A stretch of DNA of 64,000 nt, from contig JAMLGK010000001.1 in the NCBI GenBank assembly GCA_023957995.1, forward strand, positions 248,001 to 312,000, in the 5' to 3' direction. A program made the translations under genes and the position numbers. Every line of letters begins with the position of its first letter. Within the stretch, counting starts at the first letter, position 1. Under the pieces are notes generated by a model that made no database searches, had not been told where the DNA came from, and was given only the letters and a program-made list of their open reading frames with translations. Source of the stretch: Microthrixaceae bacterium (lineage in GTDB: Bacteria > Actinomycetota > Acidimicrobiia > Acidimicrobiales > Microtrichaceae). Positions 16,350 through 25,221 of the stretch are shown here, one piece after another.

Positions 16350-17975
16350 TCCGGTCGTCCCGGCCGGCTGATCCGCGGTATCCGCCGGGGTCGACGGAGC
16401 ATCTGCAGCAGGTTCGTCCGCCACAGGTGCATCCACAACAGGTGCGTCCACAGCAGGTGCTGCCTCAGAGGTCTCTGGCTCAGAGGTCTCTGGCTCAGAG
16501 GTCTCGGGCTCAGAGGTCTCTGGCTCGGTCTGGGCTGGCTCGGGGCTCTCGGTGTCGGGCTTGGCCGGCTCGGGGCTCTCGGTGTCGGGCTTGGCGGAGC
16601 TGGACTCCTTCGCACCCTTGTCCGGCGCCCCGGCGTCACTGTCGGGTTTCTGTGAGTCGGGTTTCTGTGAGTCGGGCTTCCCGGACCCCGCACCCTTGCC
16701 CTGGTCGGAACCCTTCGAGCCCCGGCCTCCGGGACGGCCCTCGCGGCCTCCACGGGAATCGCCCTGGGAACCCTTCGCGTCGCGCCTGGAACGCTTGCGA
16801 CGCTTGCGCGCCGCATTCGCCTCCGACGCATCCACCCCGAACAGCGCAGCCACGCCGGGCGCCTTGTCGGCCACCCGTCGCGCGGCTTCCATCAGTTCCT
16901 CACCCGGCTCGTCGGGCTTTCCGGCGGGGGTGACCCTGGCGTGCACCGGCGAGAAGCTCAACGCATCCAACGCGGCCGCGTAGAGCTCCTGCTTGGTCTT
17001 CGAATCCAGACCCGAGCTCACAGCGTCGATCATGCGCTGGGCCAGCTCCGGAGGCAGGGGAGTGCCGGCCTTGGGAGGGCGCGAGGACAGACGCAACGCC
17101 CGCACGAACCGGCCGGCGTCGAGATTGGCCTCCATGTCGGAGATCCACAGCCGGTGTTCCTCCTCCACCCGTCGGGTGAGACCTGCTGTGAGTTCGTCAC
17201 GGAGCGCCCGGGCTGTCTCGTCCCTGGCCCCACCGTCGGCCGCGACGACCACCGAACGGAGATCCCGAAGATCCAGTTCCTCGAGGTCGGCCCTGGCCGC
17301 CTCGGCACGGTCCATCCACTCTGCGGAGCGAAGCTTGGGAAGGAGCCGCTCGGCCATGGCCACGACCTGGTCGAGGGGCATCTCCGGACGATTCTCCTTC
17401 TTGGCGGCCTCGTTCTGTTTGCGCACCTCGTCGCGTACCGCCGGGATTCCGCCCCTCAGCACCTGCTCGGCCACCGGGCGCTGCTCGGCGGGCACCTCGG
17501 CCAGCGCTGCATCGCGGTGGGTGCGGCGCGGACGTAGCCGCTTGGGAGTGGGCCGCTGGGGCACCGGATCGGGGCGGGGCCCCGAAGATCGGTCGCGACG
17601 GTTTCCCCGGCCGTCTCCACGGCCACCGTCGCCTCTGCCTTCGTTGCGCCCGCCTCCGCGGCGCTTGCGGTCACCCTTGCCCCCACGACCCTTGGGAGCC
17701 AGTTGGGTGGTCACCAGCGGCTCCTCGCGGCCCGATCCGAGGATCTCGAGGGTCTGGGCCTCCTTGCGCGGGGCCTTGTCGGGGAGCACCGAGGTGATCT
17801 CGATTCCGTCCACCATGAACTCGGCTTCCACACGGAGCACCGAGCCCACCGCTGCACCGTCGGGCAGGAGCGAGCCGTCGATGTCCCCCTTGGGCTGCTT
17901 GGCCCCTGCTGCGCGCCAGGTCCAGGACCCATCAGGGCGCGCGCTCGTTAGTTCGATCTCCAGACGGCGCGACAT
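16329..17975 (-). CDS. Long disordered protein with RGG-like basic region; function unknown
   Basis: About 548 residues. The N-terminal 80 residues form a small compact domain (RRLEIELTSARPDGSWTWRA, then a part on D-G-S-L-L-P-D-G). A very basic Gly/Arg-rich stretch (residues about 95-140) recalls RNA-binding RGG tails. A helical middle (about 160-360) includes WISDMEANLDAGRFVRALRL. The last 150 residues are disordered, with KPDSQ, PEPA and ETSEP repeats encoded by 15- and 30-bp arrays. It may bind RNA or ribosomes. No family function is known to me. ATG 17975 is preferred because the upstream open frame looks non-coding. Confidence 0.7.
   Translation of the reverse strand: MSRRLEIELTSARPDGSWTWRAAGAKQPKGDIDGSLLPDGAAVGSVLRVEAEFMVDGIEITSVLPDKAPRKEAQTLEILGSGREEPLVTTQLAPKGRGGKGDRKRRGGGRNEGRGDGGRGDGRGNRRDRSSGPRPDPVPQRPTPKRLRPRRTHRDAALAEVPAEQRPVAEQVLRGGIPAVRDEVRKQNEAAKKENRPEMPLDQVVAMAERLLPKLRSAEWMDRAEAARADLEELDLRDLRSVVVAADGGARDETARALRDELTAGLTRRVEEEHRLWISDMEANLDAGRFVRALRLSSRPPKAGTPLPPELAQRMIDAVSSGLDSKTKQELYAAALDALSFSPVHARVTPAGKPDEPGEELMEAARRVADKAPGVAALFGVDASEANAARKRRKRSRRDAKGSQGDSRGGREGRPGGRGSKGSDQGKGAGSGKPDSQKPDSQKPDSDAGAPDKGAKESSSAKPDTESPEPAKPDTESPEPAQTEPETSEPETSEPETSEPETSEAAPAVDAPVVDAPVADEPAADAPSTPADTADQPAGTTGSGEAES
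16465..16524 (-). repeat. 15-bp in-frame tandem repeat, 4 units
   Basis: Four units TCAGAGGTCTC(T/G)GGC encode the repeated ETSEP block in the tail of the disordered protein. A second array of two 30-bp units follows at 16537-16596. Confidence 0.85.
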
Positions 17976-17984
17976 AGGGGCATC

Positions 17985-17990
17985 ACGGTA
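17985..17990 (-). promoter_or_regulatory. Putative -10 element for the disordered RGG-type protein
   Basis: Minus-strand TACCGT lies nine bases before the ATG at 17975, predicting a leader of only about two bases. Confidence 0.35.
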
Positions 17991-18031
17991 CTCCGGCGGA
18001 GCCCTTTGCCCGAAAGCACGGGCCGGCGGAC

Positions 18032-19456
18032 TCAACCGAGTGCATCCAACAGTGCGTTCTCCAACAGCTCCGGGAGCGCCGGATGGCACCAGATCTGTTC
18101 GCGCGCGAACCGCTCGGCGGTGATGCCGAACTGCATCGCGGCGGCGATCTGTTGCACCAGGGTGGCGGCGTGGTAGCCGATGATGTGGGCGCCCAGGATC
18201 TCTCCCGTCTCCTCACAGACCAGCACCTTGGCGAATCCGGAGGTGTCCTCCAGGGCCCAGCCATAGGCCACCGACGAGTAGTCGCAGTGCCCGACCCGGT
18301 AGGGGTGTCGCCTGGCGTCCAGATCCACATGTCGCTCACCTACCGATGCCACCTCGGGATGGGAGAACACCGCTCGTGGCACGACGCCCTGGTCGATCGA
18401 CACCGGTGCGTCGGGATGGACCAGGTTGTGCGAGACCACGGCTGCCTCCTGGTTGGCCAGGTGCTTCAGCTGCAGGGGATTGCGGATGTCGCCGAGAGCC
18501 CAGATCCCCGGAACCCCTGTCGAGAGCGTGTCATCGGTGACCACGTAGCCACCCGGATCGAGACGCACCCCGGCGTTGGTCACCCCGAGCTGTTCGCCGT
18601 TGGGTATCCGACCGGTGGTGACCAGCAGCGAATCGCACCGCAGTTCCTGGAGGCTCGCAGCGTTGCCGTCGCTCTGGCAGTCGAGCGTCAGGGTGAACCC
18701 GGCCGCATCGTGGTCGACCCGGGACACCTCGGTGTCGAGGTGCAGGAAGATCCGCTTGGCGAACTCCTGTGTGAAGCGGGCCGAGACCTCGGAGTCCTCG
18801 TGGCGCAACAGCTGGGATCCGCGGTGCACCACGCTCACCCGGCTGCCCAGCGCCGCGAACACGTGGCCCAGCTCCGCGGCGATGAAACCACCGCCGAGGA
18901 TCACCAGGTGTTCGGGCACCGCGTCGATCCGCATGATCGAGTCCGAGGTGTGGAACGGCGAATCGGCCAGTCCGGGGATGTCGGGGATCCTCGGACGAGC
19001 ACCCGCGGCGAGAACGATCCGATCTGCGCTCACCAACTGTTCGGACCCGTCGGCAGCGGTCAGGCGGACCCCGTGCCCGTCTACCGGGTGCCCGTCCACC
19101 GGGTGCCCGTCGACCAGGCGGGCGTCGCCGCGCAGGACCGTGACGTTGTCCGAACCCGCCCGGTACTCCTCCCCGGATGCAGCGATCGGATCTATCCGCC
19201 CGAAGATCCGGTCGCGCATCGCTGGCCAGTCGATCGTCGGCGGGGTGAATTCGACGTCGAGTCGTGCTGCCTCGCTGCTCTCCACCACCCGGTTGGCGGG
19301 CACGACCAGCATCTTCGATGGAATGCACCCCCGGTTCAGGCAGGTGCCGCCGAAGACGTCGCGCTCGATGATCCCGACGTTCCAGTCATCGAAGTCCGGG
19401 GTGAGGATCGAGTTGCCCGAACCGGTACCGATGATGAGCAGGTCGAAGTCAGCCAT
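18032..19456 (-). CDS. mtr: Mycothione reductase
   Basis: This 474-residue flavoprotein disulfide reductase has the FAD site IIGTGSGNS at residue 9 and the redox pair in FGGTCLNRGCIPSKM (Cys39, Cys44). A second Rossmann motif is ILGGGFIAAELGHVF near 177, then GIWALGDI, and the C-terminal catalytic CHPALPELLENALL. The unusual start IIGTGSGNSI, plus WALEDTSGFAKV and IGYHAATL, match mycothione reductase rather than lipoamide or glutathione reductase. It would keep mycothiol, the actinobacterial low-molecular-weight thiol, reduced with NADPH. An in-frame 15-bp repeat adds VDGHP copies (19073-19117). No other mycothiol gene is in the window. Confidence 0.88.
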   Translation of the reverse strand: MADFDLLIIGTGSGNSILTPDFDDWNVGIIERDVFGGTCLNRGCIPSKMLVVPANRVVESSEAARLDVEFTPPTIDWPAMRDRIFGRIDPIAASGEEYRAGSDNVTVLRGDARLVDGHPVDGHPVDGHGVRLTAADGSEQLVSADRIVLAAGARPRIPDIPGLADSPFHTSDSIMRIDAVPEHLVILGGGFIAAELGHVFAALGSRVSVVHRGSQLLRHEDSEVSARFTQEFAKRIFLHLDTEVSRVDHDAAGFTLTLDCQSDGNAASLQELRCDSLLVTTGRIPNGEQLGVTNAGVRLDPGGYVVTDDTLSTGVPGIWALGDIRNPLQLKHLANQEAAVVSHNLVHPDAPVSIDQGVVPRAVFSHPEVASVGERHVDLDARRHPYRVGHCDYSSVAYGWALEDTSGFAKVLVCEETGEILGAHIIGYHAATLVQQIAAAMQFGITAERFAREQIWCHPALPELLENALLDALG

Positions 19457-19462
19457 TCCGGC

Positions 19463-19468
19463 AGCCTA
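19463..19468 (-). promoter_or_regulatory. Putative -10 element for mtr
   Basis: Minus-strand TAGGCT, six bases, ATG at 19456. It faces TACAGT at 19505-19510, a possible -10 for the divergent acyl-CoA dehydrogenase gene. Confidence 0.45.
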
Positions 19469-19588
19469 CGGGGGCGTTGCATTCCGCCGACGCGGTAGAA
19501 CGCGTTACAGTTCCGTCGTTCGATCGACGTCTGCGGCACGCGCAGCCGACACCACCCAGCGCCGGTGGCACACGAAATTGGGGGAAGC

Positions 19589-20758
19589 ATGCACGTGGCA
19601 TACACACCCGAGCAGCTCGCACTGAGGGACGAGCTGCGGGCGTACTACCGCCAACTCCTGACCGACGACCTCCGTGAGGCGCTGCATGCCGAGATGGGGT
19701 GCGGACCGACCACCCGGGCCACGGTGAAGCAGATGGCCGCCGACGGGTGGCTGGGCATCGGCTGGCCCAAGGAGTACGGCGGCCAGGGTCGCGACCAGTT
19801 CGACCAGTTCATCTTCTACGACGAGTCGATGCGCAGCGGAGCCCCGGTGCCGATGCTCACGGTGAACACGGTCGGTCCCACGATCATGCAGTTCGGCACC
19901 GACGAGCAGAAGGACTTCTTCCTTCCGAGGATCCTCGCCGGTGACCTGCACTTCTGCATCGGGTACTCCGAACCCGAAGCCGGCACCGACCTCGCTTCGC
20001 TCAAGACCTCAGCGGTGCGCGACGGAGACGAATGGATCGTCAACGGCACCAAGATGTGGACCTCCCTGGCGGGAGACGCCGACTACTGCTGGCTGGCCGT
20101 ACGAACCGACCCGGATGCCCCCAAGCACAAGGGCATCTCGATCCTCGCTGTCGACATGAAGACCCCCGGCATCGAGGTCAATCCGCTCTCGTTGATGTCG
20201 ACCCACGACATCAACGAGACCGTCTGGAACGACGTCAGGGTGCCCGACGCCAACCTCGTCGGCGGACCGGGGGGAGGATGGGGCCTCATCGTCAACCAGC
20301 TGAACCATGAACGGGTCACGCTGCTGTCACCGGGTCTGCTCGAGCAGAGCTACACCGAGGTGCGCGAATGGGCACGCAACACCAAGCGCACCGACGGTTC
20401 GCGTGTGATCGACGACGAGTGGGTGCAGGGCAACCTCGCCCGGGTGCACGCCGGACTCGAATTCCTGCGGCTCATCAACTGGAAGGTCGCCTCCGGCAGC
20501 GAACTCGATGTGGCGCAGGCATCCACGGTGAAGACCTTCGGTTCGGAGTTCTTCGTGGAGACCTTCAGGCTGCTCATGGAGGTGCTCGGTCCGCGGGCCT
20601 ACCTCAAGCGCGACTCGGTCGGCTCGGTGCTGCATGGTCGCCTCGAGATGAACTACCGCAGCCTGTTGATCCTGACCTTCGGTGGCGGGACCAACGAGAT
20701 CCAGCGCGACCTGATCGCAATGTTCGGCCTGGGCATGCCCCGGGCCATGCGCACCTGA
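19589..20758 (+). CDS. Acyl-CoA dehydrogenase (FadE-type), first of a pair
   Basis: 389 residues. The helical N-domain is followed by the flavin-binding CIGYSEPEAGTDLASL (near 124) and by MWTSLAGDADYCWLAV. The C-terminal helix ends TFGGGTNEIQRDLIAMFG, where the usual Y-E-G-T catalytic glutamate is glycine. It oxidises an acyl-CoA at C2-C3. It is followed after 34 bases by a second, shorter acyl-CoA dehydrogenase. Such pairs form heteromeric enzymes in steroid side-chain or ring degradation in actinobacteria (inference). Start 19589 is chosen over 19565 because GGGGGAAG lies just upstream. Confidence 0.85.
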   Translation: MHVAYTPEQLALRDELRAYYRQLLTDDLREALHAEMGCGPTTRATVKQMAADGWLGIGWPKEYGGQGRDQFDQFIFYDESMRSGAPVPMLTVNTVGPTIMQFGTDEQKDFFLPRILAGDLHFCIGYSEPEAGTDLASLKTSAVRDGDEWIVNGTKMWTSLAGDADYCWLAVRTDPDAPKHKGISILAVDMKTPGIEVNPLSLMSTHDINETVWNDVRVPDANLVGGPGGGWGLIVNQLNHERVTLLSPGLLEQSYTEVREWARNTKRTDGSRVIDDEWVQGNLARVHAGLEFLRLINWKVASGSELDVAQASTVKTFGSEFFVETFRLLMEVLGPRAYLKRDSVGSVLHGRLEMNYRSLLILTFGGGTNEIQRDLIAMFGLGMPRAMRT

Positions 20759-20792
20759 GAAACCGACCGACCCGACCGACGGAGGCTGCACC

Positions 20793-21902
20793 ATGGACTT
20801 CACACTCGACGAATCCGAACAGGCGATCGCTGATCTGGCACAACAGGTGCTCGCTGATGCGTCCAGCCACGAACAACTCCGGGCACTCGAACACGGCTCC
20901 GGAGCACGCTTCGACCAGAAGCTGTGGGCCACCCTGGCCGAGACCGGGATACTCGGTGCGTTCGTGCCGGCGGCCCATGGGGGAGCGGGGCTCGGGCTGG
21001 TCGCCATGGCCGCCACCCTCGAGGCCGCGGGTCGCTGTGCTGCAGCGGTCCCGCTCTGGGAGACCCTCGCTCTCGGCGTCCTGCCCGTGGCCGAGTTCGC
21101 CGCAGCGGACCTCGCCGCGGAGATCCTTCCCGCAGTGGCCGCGGGCGACATGGTGCTAACGGCGGGATGGCACGAGGACCAGGGAGACTGCCTCGCCCCC
21201 ACGGTGATCGCCACGCGGGTCGGCGACGACTACCGACTCACCGGCACCAAGATCTGCGTTCCTGCCGGGATGGTCGCCGACGCCGTCGTGGTCCCTGCAG
21301 CACTCGAGGACACTGGTTCGGTGGGCCTGTTCCTGGTACGCACCGAGCGGTCCGGGGTCGCCCGGGAGCCACTCACCACGACCCTCGGGGATCCCCAGGC
21401 AGCGCTGCTGTTGGCCGACGCTCCGGCGGACCTCGTCGGCGAGGGCCGGGAATGCCTGGAATGGGCCTACCAGCGCGCTGTGGCCGCCCAGTGCTCCCTG
21501 GCCGCGGGAGTCTGCGCCGGAGACCTGGAACTGATCGCCTCCTACACCAAGGAGCGCAAGCAGTTCGACGTGCCCATCGCGTCGTTCCAGGCCGTCGCAC
21601 ACCGTGCCGCCGATGCCTACATGGACACAGAGGCCATCCAGATCACCAGCCGGGCGGCGATGTGGCGCCTGCAGGAGGGCATGGAGGCGGCCAACGAGGT
21701 CGACGTCGCCAAGTACTGGGCGGCCTCGGCGGGCCACCGGATCGTCCATGCGGGCCAGCACCTGCACGGAGGCACCGGAGTGGACCGCGACTACCCCCTG
21801 CACCGCTACTTCTTCATGGCCAAGGAGCTCGAGCTGCAACTCGGTGGCGCCTCGGAGCACCTCCGGAGCCTCGGAGCCCGTCTCGCAGCCCAGCCGGTCT
21901 GA
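20793..21902 (+). CDS. Acyl-CoA dehydrogenase (FadE-type), second of a pair
   Basis: 369 residues. MDFTLDESEQAIADLAQQVL is the classic N-terminal helix. The middle beta-domain has LTGTKICVPAGMVADAVVV. The C-terminal domain has YTKERKQFDVPIASFQAVAHR, with the conserved RxQFG-like turn, and QHLHGGTGVDRDYPLHRYF. GGAGG at 20780 gives a good ribosome-binding site. Coupling to the preceding dehydrogenase suggests a two-subunit enzyme in which the halves share active-site and flavin duties. The substrate is not determined; bulky or branched acyl-CoA is likely. Confidence 0.85.
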   Translation: MDFTLDESEQAIADLAQQVLADASSHEQLRALEHGSGARFDQKLWATLAETGILGAFVPAAHGGAGLGLVAMAATLEAAGRCAAAVPLWETLALGVLPVAEFAAADLAAEILPAVAAGDMVLTAGWHEDQGDCLAPTVIATRVGDDYRLTGTKICVPAGMVADAVVVPAALEDTGSVGLFLVRTERSGVAREPLTTTLGDPQAALLLADAPADLVGEGRECLEWAYQRAVAAQCSLAAGVCAGDLELIASYTKERKQFDVPIASFQAVAHRAADAYMDTEAIQITSRAAMWRLQEGMEAANEVDVAKYWAASAGHRIVHAGQHLHGGTGVDRDYPLHRYFFMAKELELQLGGASEHLRSLGARLAAQPV

Positions 21903-21949
21903 TCCCGCGGCCCACCCAGCGGGCGACACAGCCCACGGGGGCGCAGGAA

Positions 21950-22996
21950 CTAGTCGGCGAGGACCTCGCCCAGGCGAGCGGGTATCACGTGGTCATAGGG
22001 GAGTGCACGTGATGCGGCGAGCTGCGCCACACGGGGGCTGATCGTGTCCTCGTGGACCACCTGGATCACCTTCGCCCTGCGGCACACCAGGGCGTGGGCG
22101 AGCGCCTCATCGGACGCACCGATCACCGCGTGGGCATCCCGCAGCAGCGCCACCAGCTGCTCACCATCGACGGTGGAATCGTCCCCGAGGGCTCCGGTGA
22201 GCGTGTCGAGTCGTACGAAGCCGTTGTCCTCGGCCTGGTCGATCGTCTGCGCATGGGACAGCAGTGGATCCCTCGGGCCGTGGGTGAGCAGAAGTCGTTT
22301 CACGCCGGGGGAGTCACCCGCCCTGCGGGCCTCCTGGTCCAGCCAGCGCCGGTACCACCTGGGGAGTGCGCCACCGCCCGAGCGCGCAACCGGCGAGGGC
22401 AGCACCACCACCTCGGGCTCGACGATGGATCCCGGGCTCACGGCGTCCAGGCGCACCTGGTGGTTCTGCAGTGCCGCCAACAGGTACGACTCGACCAGAC
22501 CGGCCCGCCCGTCGTTCACCAGGGCGATCGGGGCCCATGCGCGCAGAGCGGGATGCTGCAGCAACAGAGACACAGGGACGGCCTCCACCAGCCGTTCGAA
22601 GGTTCCGGCTCCGGCCACGCCGTGAAGCGCAGCGGAGCCCAACCGCAGCGAGACCGCCGGCGATTCCGAGCTGCGGGGGAGTCGGGTGACCGCGGTGTCC
22701 ATGGCGTGCCAACTCACCAGGGAGCCACTGCGGGTTCGCAGCACGTTCTCCCCCACAACGAGTTGAATATCATTCAGTATTCGGGCCTCGGCCGGCGGCA
22801 GGGCCAGGGTCTCGCCGCACAGGCCTCGATGACGGTCGCCGTCGCGTACCGGCAGCGAGGGAACCATCGGCGTCGGGACCGTCTCGCCGCCGCCCAGACG
22901 CACGAGTTCGGAACCCGGCAGACGCGCAGGGCTGATGACGACGGGGCGTCTGTTCCAGCGAATCCGGAACCTGGAACCGAAACGGCCTCCGCCCAT
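21950..22996 (-). CDS. GT61 (DUF563)-like glycosyltransferase-fold protein
   Basis: 348 residues with no signal peptide. The second half fits the GT61 pattern: a strand-helix ALVNDGRAGLVESYLLAAL, a loop with VEPEVVVLPSPVA, and LPRWYRRWLDQEAR. A late motif DAHAVIGASDEALAHALVCR sits where GT61 enzymes have a V-G-x-H-G-A-G-L-x-N loop; the histidine and glycines are altered. It may transfer a sugar to a surface polysaccharide or be an inactive relative. It is divergent from the next small gene across a long structured region. The family call is from pattern only. Confidence 0.5.
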   Translation of the reverse strand: MGGGRFGSRFRIRWNRRPVVISPARLPGSELVRLGGGETVPTPMVPSLPVRDGDRHRGLCGETLALPPAEARILNDIQLVVGENVLRTRSGSLVSWHAMDTAVTRLPRSSESPAVSLRLGSAALHGVAGAGTFERLVEAVPVSLLLQHPALRAWAPIALVNDGRAGLVESYLLAALQNHQVRLDAVSPGSIVEPEVVVLPSPVARSGGGALPRWYRRWLDQEARRAGDSPGVKRLLLTHGPRDPLLSHAQTIDQAEDNGFVRLDTLTGALGDDSTVDGEQLVALLRDAHAVIGASDEALAHALVCRRAKVIQVVHEDTISPRVAQLAASRALPYDHVIPARLGEVLAD

Positions 22997-23395
22997 CAGG
23001 CGCCCAAGGGGTCACGAGTAGGTCGATTCTTCCTCACAGCAGTGGAATCTACAGGCGAATCGCCGCTGCGTCGGTCCGAGTAACAACCTCCGGGCGGGGA
23101 CCACTCTCCCACCATTTGGGCACGACCGCCGATAATCCTGATTATGTCCGTTAGCCCACCGGCGGGCTCTGGCTCCTTCCCCGGCGGATCCCCGCAGGTG
23201 CCCCGGACGGATCCCAGAAAGTGCTGGGAGTGGGTCCTTTACAAGTGCCGCCGGATCATGTCTCATGGGATGACCGGGTCGGCCAAGGGGGCGCTTCGAG
23301 CGGCTCCAGCCGCTGGGCCGGATGACAACCACAAGCTGTCACACCGGAGGCAGCATCCACTGGGCGCTGCCTCCTACAACACAGGAGGTGCGTCG
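22997..23395. other. 399-bp divergent intergenic region with AT-rich palindrome and structured leader
   Basis: No credible ORF. A perfect inverted repeat ATAATC-CT-GATTAT (23132-23145) stands out in GC-rich surroundings and offers a GATTAT -10 on both strands; TTGGGC (23116-23121) could be the plus-strand -35 with an 18-base spacer. Transcription to the right would give a leader of about 245 bases. It has hairpins AGCCC/GGGCT (23152-23167), CCCAG/CTGGG (23213-23228), AGCGGCT/AGCCGCT (23299-23314) and GGAGGCAGC/GCTGCCTCC (23346-23374). The last ends eight bases before the Shine-Dalgarno. It does not match riboswitch classes I can recognise. Confidence 0.55.
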
Positions 23396-23716
23396 ATGTC
23401 CAACCGCCACCGAAATCGGCAGTCCGGAGCAACATCCGCTCTGCCGGAGGACCGGGAACGCCGCAAGGCGGAACACCGTCGGGTTCGGAGGGGGGTGCAC
23501 CAGGCGTTGCATGTGGCCGCTCTCGACGAGGACCACGACGACCTGGTACTCGATCTCCCCCACCCCACCCACGGCTACACCGATGAGCACGACTCCCCGG
23601 TGCCCCACGAGGTGGCCCTGCCCAGGCGGCGACTCCGCCACTGGAAGCAGGCTTTCTGGAAGCGGCGCAACAACGAGCGTCGCCGGCGCAATCTCCAGTA
23701 CGACGCACTGACCTGA
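23396..23716 (+). CDS. Small highly charged protein, unknown function
   Basis: 106 residues. The N-terminus is basic (RHRNRQ, RERRKAEHRRVRR), followed by an acidic/histidine patch (ALDEDHDDLVLDLPHPTHG). A very basic end follows (RRLRHWKQAFWKRRNNERRRR). It has no membrane segment. ACAGGAGGTG (23381-23390) gives a strong ribosome-binding site for ATG 23396. The composition suggests nucleic-acid or ribosome binding, but no family is recognised. The long structured leader in front of it is the main point of interest. Confidence 0.6.
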   Translation: MSNRHRNRQSGATSALPEDRERRKAEHRRVRRGVHQALHVAALDEDHDDLVLDLPHPTHGYTDEHDSPVPHEVALPRRRLRHWKQAFWKRRNNERRRRNLQYDALT

Positions 23717-23777
23717 TCCCTCCCCCGCCCGTACCGATCCTCCGGCGGAGCGCGGTCGTGTGCGATCGCGCCCGCTG

Positions 23778-23783
23778 TAGGGT
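23778..23783 (+). promoter_or_regulatory. Putative -10 element for the 23790 membrane-associated protein
   Basis: TAGGGT, six bases, GTG at 23790. The spacing favours GTG 23790 over the adjacent in-frame GTG 23793. Confidence 0.45.
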
Positions 23784-23789
23784 CGCTAC

Positions 23790-24593
23790 GTGGTGAGCGA
23801 CAAGGGAAGCTCTGGCGCTGACCCCGGGCCCGGCCCGGGCGGATCGGCCGACAACGGTGCCGCGCGCGCCGTGTTGTTGTCGGTCGCGCGCCAGCGCAAC
23901 GAAGCAGCCCGACAGACGGTGGACGCGCTGCGCGCCGAGCACCCCGGGGAGTCTCCCGAGGAGCTCTCCTCGAGGGTGGTGCGCCAGTGCGTGCGCGACC
24001 TTGCGGTGGGCGGAGCGATGACCGGCGGCGCCGCAGCCGCGCCCGGTGCCGGACTGGCGGGGACCGCAGCGGTGCTCGGGCTCGAGGGCGCCAACGTGGC
24101 GCGTCTGGGTGAGATGGTCATGGCGATCGGAATCCTCCACGGCCACGAGAACGCCTCCGAGGACGACCGTGCGCTATGGGTGGCCGCCGCCCTGGGTGCC
24201 TCGGAGGGAACGGCGATGGGACTCACCGGCCTGGCGGCGCGAGCCGGAGCCCGGGGCAGCGCCAGGCTGCTGGCACGTGTGCCCGTGGCGGCCTCGGCGA
24301 GCGGCAGGCGCCTGGGGCGCATGGGCTCCCGATTGGCCGGCAAGGGTGGACCCTGGGGTCTCGCCGCCCTTCTCCCCTACGGGATCGGCGCCTCCGTGGG
24401 TGCAGCCGGAAACGCAGCACTCGCCCTCTCGGTGGGCCAGGCAGCCCAACGGTGGTTCTCGGGCCATTCCAATGATTCCGGTGTTTCCGGCTCCTGGACC
24501 TCGGCGAGCCACACCACGACCTCCGAGGACGGCTACGTGGAGGAGATCTGGGACGTGGAGGTCATCTCGGAGCGGATCCTCGACGAGGACTGA
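23790..24593 (+). CDS. Uncharacterised membrane-associated protein with glycine/alanine-rich core
   Basis: 267 residues. After a Gly/Pro-rich start comes a helical segment (ARQTVDALRAEHPGESPEEL) reminiscent of EcsC- or DUF697-type proteins. Glycine/alanine-rich hydrophobic stretches follow, GGAMTGGAAAAPGAGLAGTA near residue 75 and a later ALLPYGIGASVGAAGNAALA near 197. They are consistent with membrane insertion. The tail is acidic (EEIWDVEVISERILDED). This resembles proteins in which a soluble helix bundle carries a glycine-zipper membrane hairpin. No function can be assigned. Confidence 0.6.
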   Translation: MVSDKGSSGADPGPGPGGSADNGAARAVLLSVARQRNEAARQTVDALRAEHPGESPEELSSRVVRQCVRDLAVGGAMTGGAAAAPGAGLAGTAAVLGLEGANVARLGEMVMAIGILHGHENASEDDRALWVAAALGASEGTAMGLTGLAARAGARGSARLLARVPVAASASGRRLGRMGSRLAGKGGPWGLAALLPYGIGASVGAAGNAALALSVGQAAQRWFSGHSNDSGVSGSWTSASHTTTSEDGYVEEIWDVEVISERILDED

Positions 24594-24621
24594 CCGACCG
24601 GACGCAACCGCATGCCCGGTT

Positions 24622-25197
24622 TCAGTTCACGCTGGGGTCGTCGGGATGGCGGGCGATCGCAGCCAGGCGACCACCTCCGCGACTGAGCACACGACGCCAC
24701 AGGTTCTGCGGCTCGGCGGAGAACACATCGTCGGGCAGCGCGTCGAGCACCACCCACACACCCGCGGACAGTTCGCCGTCGAGCTGGCTGGGGCCCCAAC
24801 CCGCGTATCCGGCGTACGCACGCAACAGGTCGACGCCCTCGACCTCCCGATCCGCAACGGCATCGGCGGACAACACCGCCACCGTTCCGCCGACGGCCGA
24901 GGCACCGCGCTGGCGCGCTCCGAGCTGCCTACGACCCAACATGATCACCGCTTCGGGTGACACGGGGCCACCGGAGAACACCACCGGCGGGCTGGCCCAC
25001 GCAGGACCGATGCGAAGCTCCTCGGGCACCTCGGACCCGGTGGGCCGATTGAGCACGACCCCGATCGCGCCGGAGTCCTCGTGGTCGATCATGTACACGA
25101 CCGTGCGGTCGAAGTTGTCGTCGGGCAGGGCGGGCACCGACACCAGGAGCCGGTTGCGGGTTCTGGTGGGCGGTGCCCCGGGGTCGTCTTCACTCAC
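24622..25197 (-). CDS. YqgE/AlgH (UPF0301) family protein
   Basis: 191 residues. It shows the family hallmarks RLLVSVPALPDDNFDRTVVY (near residue 16), the segment GAIGVVLNRPTGSEVPEEL, VFSGGPVSPEAV, and the late YAGYAGWGPSQLDGEL. Size and motif order are normal. The family is widespread and was linked to alginate regulation in Pseudomonas, but its biochemical function is unknown. It starts on GTG 25197 and is not clearly in an operon. Confidence 0.9.
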   Translation of the reverse strand: MSEDDPGAPPTRTRNRLLVSVPALPDDNFDRTVVYMIDHEDSGAIGVVLNRPTGSEVPEELRIGPAWASPPVVFSGGPVSPEAVIMLGRRQLGARQRGASAVGGTVAVLSADAVADREVEGVDLLRAYAGYAGWGPSQLDGELSAGVWVVLDALPDDVFSAEPQNLWRRVLSRGGGRLAAIARHPDDPSVN

Positions 25198-25221
25198 GAC
25201 GTCGATCCAAGCACGAATGCC

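Noticed and set aside
18083..19498. 471-codon plus-strand open frame opposite mycothione reductase
   Set aside because: The minus strand has all reductase motifs; this is its mirror.
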